From Pseudomonas sp. v388 (GTDB lineage: Bacteria > Pseudomonadota > Gammaproteobacteria > Pseudomonadales > Pseudomonadaceae): 64,000 nt of DNA. Below the pieces are notes generated by a model. That model ran no database searches. It saw only the letters and a list, made by a program, of their open reading frames with translations, and was not told the DNA's origin. Positions 49,537 to 58,854 of the stretch are shown piece after piece (within the stretch, counting starts at the first letter, position 1; each line of letters begins with the position of its first letter). A program made the translations under genes and the position numbers. The stretch spans positions 310,001 to 374,000 of the forward strand of contig NZ_RHQN01000002.1 in NCBI RefSeq assembly GCF_003935425.1. The letters are read 5' to 3'.

Positions 49537-52257
49537 TCAGAAGTGGTAAGTCATGCGTGCGAACAGCGTGCGGCCCAGTGGGTCGGCGTAGCGCGGGTCA
49601 TAGCCGGCCTGAAAGTTGTAGGCCTGGTTGGAGAACGGTGGGTCGCGGTCGAACATGTTGCGTACCCCGGCGTCGACATCCAGCGTCTTGGCGAAGGTAT
49701 GGCCGACCGACAAGTCCCACAGCGCATAGGACGCGACCCGCGCATTGGTGGTGCGGTCGTAGTCGTTGTAACCGGTGGTGAAACGGTTGGTGATGGACGC
49801 GCGCGTGTCACCCAGCGACCAGCTGCCGATCAGCACATGCTTCCAGCGCGAGATCACGCCGTCACCCTGGAAGTCTCCAACCTTGTCGGTGTACGGGCCG
49901 TCGATGATGTTCTGGTAGTCATAGCGCGTTACGTAGGTGCCGGTCATGCCCAGGCCGAACTGGCCGATGGGGGTGTTCGGGAAGCGATAGTCCAGCGTCA
50001 GGTCGACACCGCTGGTCTTGACGATGCCCAGGTTGGCGTTGCCGGTCACGATGTTGGCGATCGAGCCGTCGGGGTTGCGGATGAAGCGGTCAGCGTAGGT
50101 GGCCGGGTCGTCGAAGACGGTCGACTCAGGAAACGACTGGATCTGGTTGGAAATGTGAATCCACCAGAAATCCAGGCCCATCGACAGGTTGCGCACTGGC
50201 TGGTAGACGAAGCCCAAGGTGGTGTTGCGGGCTTTTTCCGGGGCCAGCTCGGTGTTGCCGCCGCTGTTGTTAAGGAATTGCTGATTGCAATCGCGCCCGG
50301 CATTGCCGCCCGGTTGCACGGTGCCGCCTGCGCACAATACCGGGTCGTTGTAATACCCTTGGGAAAAGGTGGTACTGCGCGGTGCATACAGTTCATACAG
50401 CGACGGGGCGCGGAAGCCTTCGCTATAAGCGCCGCGCACCACCAGTTCCTTGAACGGCTGGAAGCGGAACGAGTACTTGGGGTTGGTGGTGCTGCCGAAG
50501 TCGCTGTATTTGTCGTGACGGATGGCCGCGGTCAGCTCCAGGCTGTCGAGTACGGGCACGTTGAGTTCGGCATACTCGGCCTTGACGCTGCGATCACCGG
50601 CAACGCTGCCCGCCGCATCGGCACCCAGGCTGCTGACGTCGTTGACGAAGGCTTCGTACTCCTGGTGCATTTTCTCTTTGCGGTATTCACCGCCCAGCGC
50701 CAGACCGGCCGGCCCTGCGCCGAACCAGTCGCCGATTTCACGGCTGAAACGCGCATCCACGCCCGCGACCCGGCCGACGGCGCTGGAGTACTGACCGTGA
50801 TAAGTGTTGGCATCGATCAGCGCCTGACCGGCTGCTGTCTGCGGGCCGAACGGGTTGAGAATGCCGGCGGCCAGGCCGTCGATCATCGCTGCGTCGCTGA
50901 CGTAACCGTCCGTTAGTGTCGAGAGCACCTTGCTCTGGTTGTACGACGCACCGACGTTGTAGTCCCAACCGCCGACCAGACCGTCGAAGTTCAGCAGGAA
51001 ACGCTGGCTGGTGTTCTGGTCGCTGGAACCGCGCGGCCCGGCTGCGGTTTCCCGCCAGGCGGTGTCGACCGGCTGAGTCGGATCGATGGCCCAGTCGGTC
51101 GGGCCTGGTGTGATGCCGTTGCCCGGATAGTACGGTGACGACGAATCCAGAGACAGACCGGTCAGCGGCGCCGGACCGATATCGGTGTGGTTTCTGTTGC
51201 GAGCCCAGAAGTATTCGGCGCTGACATTGTGGTCATCGGCGAGCTTGCCGGTGGCGCGGCCGAAGAACGAGGTTTTTTCGGTCTGCGGAATCAGGTCGAT
51301 GTATTCGCGGGTACTGAAACGGCAGATGCCGTTGCTGGCAATCAGGCTCGGGCCGCCACAGGCGGTGCCGAGCGGGTTGGCCGCATTGTCGCCCTGATAA
51401 TAGTTGCCGGGGTAAGCGGTTCCGGAAGTCTGGTTCAGGCCTCGGTTGGGCGCATAGTCGGTGGCAAACTTGCGGTCATTGGCATCCAGGTTCTGCTGCT
51501 TGTTGTAGTTGAACACCCCCATCACGTTGAAACGGTCTTCTTCCAGATCGCCGAAACCCCAACTGGCGCTCATGTCCTTGCTGGCACCGCCGCCGCTGTT
51601 GGTCGGCGTTTCGCCACCCAGGCTCAGGGTGCCGTCGGTCAATGATTTCTTGGTGATGAAATTGATCACACCACCGATGGCATCAGTGCCATAGAGTGCC
51701 GAAGCACCGTCACGCAGCACTTCGATACGGTCGATGGCGGCGAACGGGATCAGGTTCAGGTCGACCCCGGCGCCGTTGGGCGTGCCGACGCCGGATAGAG
51801 CGTTGTTCGCCAGGCGGCGGCCGTTGAGCAAGACCAGCGTCTTGTTGGCGCCAATGCCGCGCATGTCGGCATAGGAAGCGCCGCCGGTGCCGGCACCGAC
51901 CGAACCTGCGCTGTTGTTGATCGACTGGCTGCCGGTGATGCGGCTGACCATTTCCTGAGTCGTGGTCACGCCCTGCTTCTTGAGGTCGTCGGCGCGCAGG
52001 ATGGTGACCGGCACCGCGGTTTCGGCATCGACGCGGCGGATTGCCGAACCGGTCACCTCCACGCGTTGCAACTGGGTGGTTGCCGGTACTACGGCAGCAC
52101 TGGCGGACACGGCTTCAGTACCGGCATCCGCTTCGACCGGATCGGCCGCATGGGCACCGCTCATGCCTACGGCCAGCGCACAGACCACCGCGCGATGATG
52201 ACGCCGGACCGCACGGGCCAGGGGTTTGAGGGTGCAACCGGGAAGATTCATCAACAT
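49537..52257 (-). CDS. TonB-dependent outer-membrane receptor
   Basis: The roughly 906-residue receptor has an N-terminal signal, then a plug domain (LQRVEVTGSAIRR, MRGIGANKTLVLLNGRRLA, IDRIEVLRDGASALYGTDAI near residues 70-190) and a 22-strand barrel ending in the outer-membrane signature ARMTYHF. RVEVTGSAIRR openings are seen in receptors for large or organic substrates rather than classic catecholate siderophores. Its own tonB-exbB-exbD lie upstream and a peptide ABC importer downstream, which suggests a peptide-like cargo. ATG codons at 52257 and 52251 are both possible; GGAAAT precedes the first. Confidence 0.92.
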   Translation of the reverse strand: MLMNLPGCTLKPLARAVRRHHRAVVCALAVGMSGAHAADPVEADAGTEAVSASAAVVPATTQLQRVEVTGSAIRRVDAETAVPVTILRADDLKKQGVTTTQEMVSRITGSQSINNSAGSVGAGTGGASYADMRGIGANKTLVLLNGRRLANNALSGVGTPNGAGVDLNLIPFAAIDRIEVLRDGASALYGTDAIGGVINFITKKSLTDGTLSLGGETPTNSGGGASKDMSASWGFGDLEEDRFNVMGVFNYNKQQNLDANDRKFATDYAPNRGLNQTSGTAYPGNYYQGDNAANPLGTACGGPSLIASNGICRFSTREYIDLIPQTEKTSFFGRATGKLADDHNVSAEYFWARNRNHTDIGPAPLTGLSLDSSSPYYPGNGITPGPTDWAIDPTQPVDTAWRETAAGPRGSSDQNTSQRFLLNFDGLVGGWDYNVGASYNQSKVLSTLTDGYVSDAAMIDGLAAGILNPFGPQTAAGQALIDANTYHGQYSSAVGRVAGVDARFSREIGDWFGAGPAGLALGGEYRKEKMHQEYEAFVNDVSSLGADAAGSVAGDRSVKAEYAELNVPVLDSLELTAAIRHDKYSDFGSTTNPKYSFRFQPFKELVVRGAYSEGFRAPSLYELYAPRSTTFSQGYYNDPVLCAGGTVQPGGNAGRDCNQQFLNNSGGNTELAPEKARNTTLGFVYQPVRNLSMGLDFWWIHISNQIQSFPESTVFDDPATYADRFIRNPDGSIANIVTGNANLGIVKTSGVDLTLDYRFPNTPIGQFGLGMTGTYVTRYDYQNIIDGPYTDKVGDFQGDGVISRWKHVLIGSWSLGDTRASITNRFTTGYNDYDRTTNARVASYALWDLSVGHTFAKTLDVDAGVRNMFDRDPPFSNQAYNFQAGYDPRYADPLGRTLFARMTYHF

Positions 52258-52400
52258 GGTTATTTCCGACTTATTCCACACGTTATTGAAATGGCCTTGT
52301 GAGCCCTCTTTCCCCGAACGGTTGTGCCGACCGGGATTTGCACTGCATTTCCAGCAAGCCGCTCCCCTCCAGGGGCCTGGCGGCCCACGGACGACCGTGT

Positions 52401-52453
52401 CCTCTCTGTCGAGAGGTTGGGAGTTGGGTTCAAAGGCTTCGCGGTGCGAAGCC
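52401..52453 (-). terminator. Two hairpins between exbD and the receptor gene
   Basis: GGCTTCG-CGGTG-CGAAGCC (52435-52453) begins seven bases after the exbD stop and is followed by TTT on the minus strand. A second stem CCTCTC-TGTC-GAGAGG lies at 52401-52416. Together they may partly terminate or process the transcript so that receptor and exbBD levels differ. Confidence 0.45.
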
Positions 52454-52459
52454 CTCAGG

Positions 52460-52861
52460 TCATTTCGCCGTCATGACGGAGATCCTGGTGATGCCCGAGC
52501 GCTCGATGGACGCCATTGCCTTGGCCACCTGGCCGTAGTTGACGTCGGTGTCGGCCTGTAGCTGAACGCGAATGTCCGGGTCCTTGGCCTTCTCGTCTTG
52601 CAGGCTTTTTTCCAGCAGTTCGGGAGCGACTTCCGATTTGGCCAGGTAGAACTTGCCGTCCTGATCGACGCTGACCACCACCGGGTCTTTCTTCTCGGCC
52701 GGCGCCACCGCACCGGTCTTGGGCAGGTTGACCTTGATGGCGTTGGTCATCAGCGGCGTGGTGACGATGAACACCACCAGCAGCACGAGCATCACGTCCA
52801 CCAGCGGCGTCACGTTCATCTCGCTGAGCACTTCATCGCTGTCTTGAGTAGAGAACGACAT
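52460..52861 (-). CDS. exbD: Biopolymer transport protein ExbD
   Basis: ExbD is the proton-carrying stator subunit that works with ExbB and TonB in the inner membrane. The 133-residue protein has one N-terminal membrane helix (EMNVTPLVDVMLVLLVVFIV) with the essential aspartate in PLVDV near residue 21, followed by a periplasmic domain. Its ATG overlaps the exbB stop (TGATG). Confidence 0.95.
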   Translation of the reverse strand: MSFSTQDSDEVLSEMNVTPLVDVMLVLLVVFIVTTPLMTNAIKVNLPKTGAVAPAEKKDPVVVSVDQDGKFYLAKSEVAPELLEKSLQDEKAKDPDIRVQLQADTDVNYGQVAKAMASIERSGITRISVMTAK

Positions 52862-53568
52862 CAGCTGGCCTCCCGCACGGCGTGCGCCTGTTTGTTGGCG
52901 ATGGGGTGACGATTGACGGCAAAGGCGCTGCGCTGGGCAAGGGCGTCGAAGTCGTGGGCGAAATCGTCCATGTCGGCCACCGCCAGCTTCAGTCGGCGCA
53001 GGAAGAAGTTGTAAATCAGCACTGCCGGTACGGCGACCGCGATACCCACGCCGGTGGCGATCAGTGCATGGCCGATGGGACCGGCCACGGCCTCAAGGCT
53101 GGCCGAACCGGTGATGCCGATGCTCTGCAGCGCTTCCATGATTCCCCAGACCGTCCCGAACAGACCGATAAAGGGCGCGGTGCTGCCGATACTGGCGAGC
53201 ACCGCCTGACCGCTTTCCAGCGAACGCCGCTCTTTCTGGATCTGCTGGCGCAAGTTGCGCTCAAGCCGATCGGAGCGATTGATGGTGTGAGCCAGTTGCT
53301 GTGTGGTGCGCGGCGTTTCCTCGACCGCCATGGCTTCAAAGCCGCTGTTGGCGATGCGGGCCAGGGAGCCTGGGTATTGCGTGGAATGTTCCGCAGCCGT
53401 CAGCAGATCCGGCGCGCTCCAGAACGCTTTGGTGAACTGTTTGTTCTGGGTTTTCAGGCGCAGGTACTGAGCCGACTTGATCAGCAACAATGCCCAGCTC
53501 AGCACGGAGAACAGCACCAGCGCCCAGAGCACAGCCGGGACGATCAGGGAAGAAAGCGATTCGTTCAT
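52861..53568 (-). CDS. exbB: Biopolymer transport protein ExbB
   Basis: ExbB forms the pentameric proton channel that energises TonB. The 235-residue protein has three membrane helices, at about 8-30, 125-145 and 165-190. The conserved stretches are LASIGSTAPFIGLFGTVWGI and ATGVGIAVAVPAVLIYNFFL. GAGGTG precedes the ATG. It lies between tonB and exbD in the same operon. Confidence 0.95.
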   Translation of the reverse strand: MNESLSSLIVPAVLWALVLFSVLSWALLLIKSAQYLRLKTQNKQFTKAFWSAPDLLTAAEHSTQYPGSLARIANSGFEAMAVEETPRTTQQLAHTINRSDRLERNLRQQIQKERRSLESGQAVLASIGSTAPFIGLFGTVWGIMEALQSIGITGSASLEAVAGPIGHALIATGVGIAVAVPAVLIYNFFLRRLKLAVADMDDFAHDFDALAQRSAFAVNRHPIANKQAHAVREAS

Positions 53569-53615
53569 GATTTACACCTCACCAGCATGAAAAGTTGTCG
53601 GTTGTATGCGCCGGA

Positions 53616-54437
53616 TCATTCCGGAAGCTTGAAATCGATGGTCTGGGTCGCGAAGCCTTCAATGGGCGTATCACCGCGCTTGGCTGGAATGAACTTCCAG
53701 TTGCGCACTGCTTCCACCGCTGCTTCATCCAGGGCGGGCTTGCCGCTGGACTTGGTGACTTCCACCGTGCCGGCACGGCCGTTGGGCAGTACCTTGATGC
53801 GCAGCACCACGCGGCCTTCCCAGTTGCGCCGCAACGCCAGAGACGGATATTCCGGCGGCGGATTGCCCAGGCTTGCCAGGCCGGACACCGCGGCGCTTTC
53901 CTTGACCGGGGCTGCCGGTGCAGGTGGCGCAGGCGTCGGCGCGGGTGGAGCCGGTGGGCTCGGCACGGCGGGCGGCATCGGTGGCGCCGGCGGCGTCGGC
54001 TTTTTCACCGGTTCCGGTTTCTTGACCGGTTTGGGTTTCTCGACCTTCGGTTTCTCCACCGGTTTGGGCGGCGGCTTCAGCGCGTCCGGGTCCTCGACTG
54101 GCTGTTCCGGCTCTGGAGGCGGCGGCGGTGGCGGAGGTGGTGGAGGTGGTGGTTCCGGCGGTGGCGGCTCGGGCGTCGGCGGTGTCGGGCTGGTCAGCTC
54201 GATCTGCATTTCAGGAACCTGAGGCGCCACTTCGGGCAGCTCCGCCTTGGCGGTCTGCATGTACCACCACACGACGCCATGAATCAGCACCGAAGCGGCA
54301 ATCAACAGAATAGCTTGCGGCTTATTGAGCCCGCCTGGACGTGAAGTGTTGGCTTTGAAAGGAATGCTCGGCCACACCACATTAACTTCGCTGGGTGGCG
54401 TAACCGGTATCGCTTTCGTAGTTACCGCATCATTCAT
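53616..54437 (-). CDS. tonB: TonB energy transducer
   Basis: The 273-residue protein has an N-terminal membrane helix (AILLIAASVLIHGVVWWY near residue 43) with the conserved SxxxH motif, a long Pro/Glu/Lys spacer including a run of 13 prolines and VEKPK/PVKKP repeats, and a C-terminal TonB domain (YPSLALRRNWEGRVVLRIKV, AVRNWKFIPAKRG). GAGGGAGCG precedes the ATG at 54437. First gene of the operon, it probably serves the receptor encoded downstream. Confidence 0.95.
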   Translation of the reverse strand: MNDAVTTKAIPVTPPSEVNVVWPSIPFKANTSRPGGLNKPQAILLIAASVLIHGVVWWYMQTAKAELPEVAPQVPEMQIELTSPTPPTPEPPPPEPPPPPPPPPPPPPEPEQPVEDPDALKPPPKPVEKPKVEKPKPVKKPEPVKKPTPPAPPMPPAVPSPPAPPAPTPAPPAPAAPVKESAAVSGLASLGNPPPEYPSLALRRNWEGRVVLRIKVLPNGRAGTVEVTKSSGKPALDEAAVEAVRNWKFIPAKRGDTPIEGFATQTIDFKLPE

Positions 54438-54759
54438 TAACGCTCCCTCTACGAGTGGAAGGGCAATAAAGCACCGGTCGAACATTAAGTGAAAGTTAGA
54501 TTCGGAAAGACTGCACGTTCAGCAGGGTGAAAATCGGCTCGCCGCCCGGACAGTTACCGGGTGGATGGTCGAGCGAGTAGTCGGTCTATGGAGATGGCAT
54601 CACGCTTCCCTGTTTAGTTGTTTGTTGTCGTCAGGCTAGTTGGGAACGCCTGAGATGACGCTTTGCAACCGCTATGCCAAGAAGCGCGGGAATCAACCCC
54701 CTGTAACGCCCGGATTAGAGCGGATGTCGCATTGCTGTAATTTTTTATCGAATGATCGT

Positions 54760-54775
54760 GCATCTGATCAGATGC
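54760..54775. promoter_or_regulatory. 16-bp perfect palindrome upstream of tonB
   Basis: GCATCTGATCAGATGC is its own reverse complement. It lies 323 bp before tonB and 1.1 kb before the HrpK-like gene, in AT-rich DNA. It could be an operator for a dimeric regulator; no regulator gene is adjacent. Confidence 0.3.
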
Positions 54776-55187
54776 CTTCTTATCTATAACGCGAGGCTCG
54801 TAAAATCGCGGGCGAACGAGTTCGTTCGGTCTTTTTGAATGATGTCAAAAAGACAGTTTATGTTTGACTAATAAGATGCTGCACCATTAGTGACAAACTA
54901 AGACTAAATTGGTGCAGGTAGACTAAGGGTCCATGAATATGCCTCTCTTTTTACGTGAAATAGAAAATTCAAATGACAAGCCAGTGCCCGGCATGACGCC
55001 ACGCGCTCATTAACTTCTCTGCTTTAAATTGTCCGACAATATGGATGGTTAGTTGAGTCTTCGGTGTAGATGCGTTTCGAATGCCTGAATAAAGAGCGCA
55101 GTTATGCCTGGCGCTTCAAACAAGCCAAATTAAAAATGGTCGCAGGAGATGGCCGACTTCCGGTATGCGCCTGGAAGGGCCGATCAG

Positions 55188-55289
55188 CTAGGTAATGAGG
55201 GGTTCGCGCGTCGGGAATGGCGGAATATTTCGGATCAGGCTGGTGCAGCCTGTGAGAAACGCGGCAAGCAAAGGCTGTGAATGCGGCAC
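55188..55289 (-). CDS. Possible 33-residue lipoprotein
   Basis: On the minus strand AAGGAG stands seven bases before GTG and a short ORF reading MPHSQPLLAAFLTGC, ending in PTREPLIT. The LTGC sequence fits a lipobox. The N-terminus lacks the usual lysine or arginine, which weakens the case. No homologue is known to me. The call rests on the ribosome binding site and lipobox only. Confidence 0.3.
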   Translation of the reverse strand: MPHSQPLLAAFLTGCTSLIRNIPPFPTREPLIT

Positions 55290-55866
55290 GATGGATCTCC
55301 TTATCGGAGGCCGGGCTTGTGGTCCGGTCTCTGCACTGTTTGTGGACGCGGTAACGTCCCCTGACTGCAAGTTGGTGCGGATAAACACCTGTTTTGCAGC
55401 GAATGCCTGAGATTTCTGGCACGGGCGTTCCACAAGAAAAAACTGTGCCAATTTATGTCTATTTGTATCAGCAGCCTTACAGAACGTGTCCGGGGGCCGG
55501 TTCAGGCACTGCGCAGGAGCCGTCGATAGCGGTTTTCTGAGGGCGGACTTGCCCGCGAAGACTTGCGCGGACACCGCCGCTTGTGAATTCGCAACTTTTC
55601 ACAACTCGTTCCGTCACTCCCCTTGTGCTTGATTTCAGGCGGCTGCGCAGCCCTGCATGTCCAATCTGCCATCAATGATCACCGGCTTTGCAGGCCGCTA
55701 GCGTCACAGAACGTTCATGCAGAGCGGTTCTCATGGGCGTGCCCCGGCGACCCCAAGGCTCGCCCTCATTATTTGCCAGTACAGCCAGTAGCAAGGCCCT
55801 GCGCCCGATCCGGGAAGGCTTCGGCAGCCACTGCACGTTTCTGGTGTCCTGCAGAAGGAGTAGACA

Positions 55867-58749
55867 ATGACTGTCAAGCCAGCGAGTAACACAGACGTCG
55901 ACGCCAAAGGAGGCTCGGACTCGGTCAACGCTTGGGAACAAGCCGCGCAACAGGCCAAGGATGCCGGTATCCGCTGGGAGCGACCCGCGGACGATCAGCG
56001 TTCTGCGCAGGACATCATCAATGACTCCCCGATTCTCAAGAACCTGGGTAACCAGAGTGGCGTGAAGGACAAGCTCAAGGAGCGTGTCGGTGATTTCGAG
56101 AAAGACCCGGATGCCGCCTACCGCGCTGTCCAGGTGCTGGAGCACGTCGAGAAATTCGACGAGAGCGGCAATCGCCTGGTCGGCGGCGACGTCGATAATG
56201 GCCAGGTCAACGGTTTCACCAAGGGCGGCGATGCGAAGCACGGCACTGAGGCGGGCCGTCTTCAGGACTTCGGGAAATACGGGTTCACCAATCTCAAGGG
56301 TGAGCTCAATCACGTCAGCGATGCGCCGGATAACACCCAGGCCCGCGAGCAGGCCGAGAAACTGGGCATCGTCTGGGAACTGCCGGCCAATGACAAACGC
56401 ACCGCGCAGGAGATCATCGACGGCGATCCGCTGCTCAAGAATCTGGGTAACCAAAGCGGTGTGAGAGACATGCTCAAGGAGCGTGTCGGTGATTTCGAGA
56501 ACGACCCGGACGCTGCCTATCGCGCCTCGCAAGTGCTTGAGCATATCGAAACCCACGATGCAGACGGTAAGGTGCTCACCGGTGGCGATGTCGGCAACGG
56601 CAGCATCAATGGCATGACCAAGGGCGGCGAAGCGAAGAACGGCACTGAAGCAGGTCGTCTTCAGGACTTCGGCAAATATGGTTTCGAATCCCTCAAGGCG
56701 CCTGAACTGACCGAGGACGAGAAAATTGATTTCGCTCGCGAGAAAGCCGGGCTGCCGCCGGCGAGCGAAGTGGACATCGGCAACCTGGAAACCACCACGG
56801 CCGACCCCGCCGACAAGAATGCCAGGTTGACGGTCAATGAAATGACCTGGCAAACCCTGATGAAGGACTGGAAGGCCGGCATCGACAACGGCACCATCGC
56901 CAAGGACGACGACCGCGCCAAACTCTACAATGCCTTGCGCGCCCAGGCGGCCAGCGAAAACGGCATGGACATGGTGGTGCTCGACATTTCCATGGGCCAG
57001 AACACCGGCAAGGCCACCGGCGACGATTTCTCTTCGATCATCGACCGCGCCAAGGTCGACGAACAGGTCGCCAGCCTGTTCGGCTCCGAAAGTGTTCAGA
57101 AAGACTTCCTCGCCCAACAGTCCAAGGCCATAGACGCCTTGCCCGACAAAGACGGCGTGCGGGAAAAACTGGAGAAGATGGCATTCTCCGAGGAATACTC
57201 GCGCTACCTGGCCGACCTCAAGGAGAGCGGTCAGGCTGAAACCGCAGAAGCAGATATCGCCAAGACCTATGCCTCGCTCACCGCGTTCGACCCGGAAAAA
57301 GCCGCTCAGTTTTCGCAACACCTGATGATCGAATCCACCACCATGGATCTCGACAAGCTCATGGCCGATCCGTCGCTGATCAGCGCTGACAACACGGCCC
57401 TGGCAACCCAGGACACCATCAAGACGCTGCTGACCGCGCTGAAAAAGGGCGGGATCGACATGACCCGCCGGACTGTCGAGACGGAGCGCTTCGTTCAGGA
57501 ATTCCTCGGCGACAAGCAGACCGCCAAGGCCTTCGGCGATGCCCTGCAAGAGCTGGGCGCAACGTTCGCCAAAAACGGCACCGTGACCGCGGACGACATC
57601 GGCAAGGTCATGGGCAAGGACATCTACAAGACCTTGGGCGAGGGTGCCCACGGCAGCATGCTCAAGGCCATCACCGAACTCAACGGCAATGGCGCACTGG
57701 GTTCGGCCGGCGGCCTGATTTCCCTGGCGTCGGGCATCTACCAGCTCGCGGGCAAAGGCGGCACGCTCGCCGACACTCCGGAGGAACGTCTGGCCATCGC
57801 CAAGGATTTCGTCAGCGTTCTGGGTGCCGGTCAGCACTTCGTCAATCTGGGCAGCAATATCTTCGACAAAGTGAATGGCACCAACGTCAATCAGATGCTG
57901 GGCCTGGACAAGTCATTGCCACAGATTTTCGGCAAGGACATCCCGGAAGGTTCCGGCAGGAACATGAGTCTGGTGGAAGGCGACCTGAAGAAGATCTTCG
58001 AAGACTTCAACAGCGCCATCGATGCCGCGCCCGTACCGGACAAGGAAAAACTGGCCAGCAAACTGGACCTGACGCCTGAGCAATGGACCAAGCTCAACGA
58101 CGGCTTCCGTGACGGGTTTGCGAAGAACCCTGGGCTCAATGGCAGCACGCCGACCACGCGCGGCGTTTCCGCGTTCCTGAGGGTCATGGACGCCGGCGCC
58201 AACACGTTCACCGGCGTCGCCGACCTGGTGCTGGGCGGCCTGAAGATCAAGTCCGGGCTGGCCAGCAACGACAAGGTCGCCGTAGCGCAAGGTGCGATTA
58301 CCGTGGCGGCGGGCGCCTTCAACGTCGCCGGCGGCGGCGCGCAAATGGCCGCTGTCATGGGCGTCAACGCCGCGCGCGCCCTCGCCGGACCGCTGTTATG
58401 GGCCGGTGCCGCCTTGACCGTGGCGCTGACGCCGTTCCTCATCGTCGAAGACATCAAGCACAACAACCGCATGGACGCTCACCGCGACGACGTTGAAAAC
58501 CTGTTCAAGGAACTCGACGCTCAAGGCCTGTTGACCAAGGACGGCCTGGAACGCTTCGAATTCCTCGACGAGTACATGTACAACTACGGCCAACGCGACG
58601 CGCCGGACGACAAGAGCGTGTTCGAATACCGCGACGAGGAATACCGCTTCTACGCCGACGAAGGCCACCTGCCCGAGGAAGGCTTCGACGACGTCGCGCA
58701 TCATGACTTCGAAGGCGATGGGGCGAATCTGGATACGCAGATGAGTTAA
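55867..58749 (+). CDS. HrpK-like protein (type III translocator/effector HrpK domain)
   Basis: The 960-residue protein resembles the HrpK family, first known as a type III secretion translocator of P. syringae and also found in Pseudomonas without pathogenic type III genes. Residues about 25-144 and 158-277 are a tandem duplication with an exact 133-residue offset (KNLGNQSGV at 59 and 192; DFGKYGF at 134 and 267). A helical central region follows. Residues about 780-865 hold the only strong hydrophobic segments, ending ALTVALTPFLIVEDI. The tail is very acidic. AAGGAG precedes the ATG. No signal peptide, hrp box or secretion gene is visible nearby. The family name is from recall, not search. 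Confidence 0.65.
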   Translation: MTVKPASNTDVDAKGGSDSVNAWEQAAQQAKDAGIRWERPADDQRSAQDIINDSPILKNLGNQSGVKDKLKERVGDFEKDPDAAYRAVQVLEHVEKFDESGNRLVGGDVDNGQVNGFTKGGDAKHGTEAGRLQDFGKYGFTNLKGELNHVSDAPDNTQAREQAEKLGIVWELPANDKRTAQEIIDGDPLLKNLGNQSGVRDMLKERVGDFENDPDAAYRASQVLEHIETHDADGKVLTGGDVGNGSINGMTKGGEAKNGTEAGRLQDFGKYGFESLKAPELTEDEKIDFAREKAGLPPASEVDIGNLETTTADPADKNARLTVNEMTWQTLMKDWKAGIDNGTIAKDDDRAKLYNALRAQAASENGMDMVVLDISMGQNTGKATGDDFSSIIDRAKVDEQVASLFGSESVQKDFLAQQSKAIDALPDKDGVREKLEKMAFSEEYSRYLADLKESGQAETAEADIAKTYASLTAFDPEKAAQFSQHLMIESTTMDLDKLMADPSLISADNTALATQDTIKTLLTALKKGGIDMTRRTVETERFVQEFLGDKQTAKAFGDALQELGATFAKNGTVTADDIGKVMGKDIYKTLGEGAHGSMLKAITELNGNGALGSAGGLISLASGIYQLAGKGGTLADTPEERLAIAKDFVSVLGAGQHFVNLGSNIFDKVNGTNVNQMLGLDKSLPQIFGKDIPEGSGRNMSLVEGDLKKIFEDFNSAIDAAPVPDKEKLASKLDLTPEQWTKLNDGFRDGFAKNPGLNGSTPTTRGVSAFLRVMDAGANTFTGVADLVLGGLKIKSGLASNDKVAVAQGAITVAAGAFNVAGGGAQMAAVMGVNAARALAGPLLWAGAALTVALTPFLIVEDIKHNNRMDAHRDDVENLFKELDAQGLLTKDGLERFEFLDEYMYNYGQRDAPDDKSVFEYRDEEYRFYADEGHLPEEGFDDVAHHDFEGDGANLDTQMS

Positions 58750-58854
58750 GTCGCCATCCACTCCACGCCCACGAACGACCGCTCGTCATGTGTGTTGCAC
58801 TTTGAGCGCCGATGTAATTTCCAAAGAACACCTATCCCGATCCGAGAGGTATCT

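Larger units (their letters stand above)
54438..55866. other. AT-richer divergent spacer between tonB and the HrpK-like gene
   Basis: This 1.4-kb spacer is the longest without a firm gene and is AT-richer than the rest, most clearly at 54700-55130. It holds a perfect 16-bp palindrome GCATCTGATCAGATGC (54760-54775), a nested inverted repeat (54879-54917: CTGCACCA / TGGTGCAG enclosing TTAGT-GACAA-ACTAA) and a REP-like unit near 55535-55580. A possible small lipoprotein ORF lies at 55188-55289. No hrp box or Fur box was found. Confidence 0.5.

Noticed and set aside
53900-54200. Gly/Ser-rich plus-strand frames over the tonB proline region
   Set aside because: They are reverse readings of the proline-rich TonB spacer and have no independent start signals.
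54640-54675. GGAACG stretch resembling half of an hrp box
   Set aside because: The downstream CCACnnA half is absent at the required spacing, and the site is over 1.2 kb from the HrpK-like gene.
55672-57837. A 721-codon open frame on the minus strand
   Set aside because: It lies wholly antisense to the HrpK-like gene, has no ribosome binding site, and its composition is a mirror of the GC-rich codon use of the real gene.
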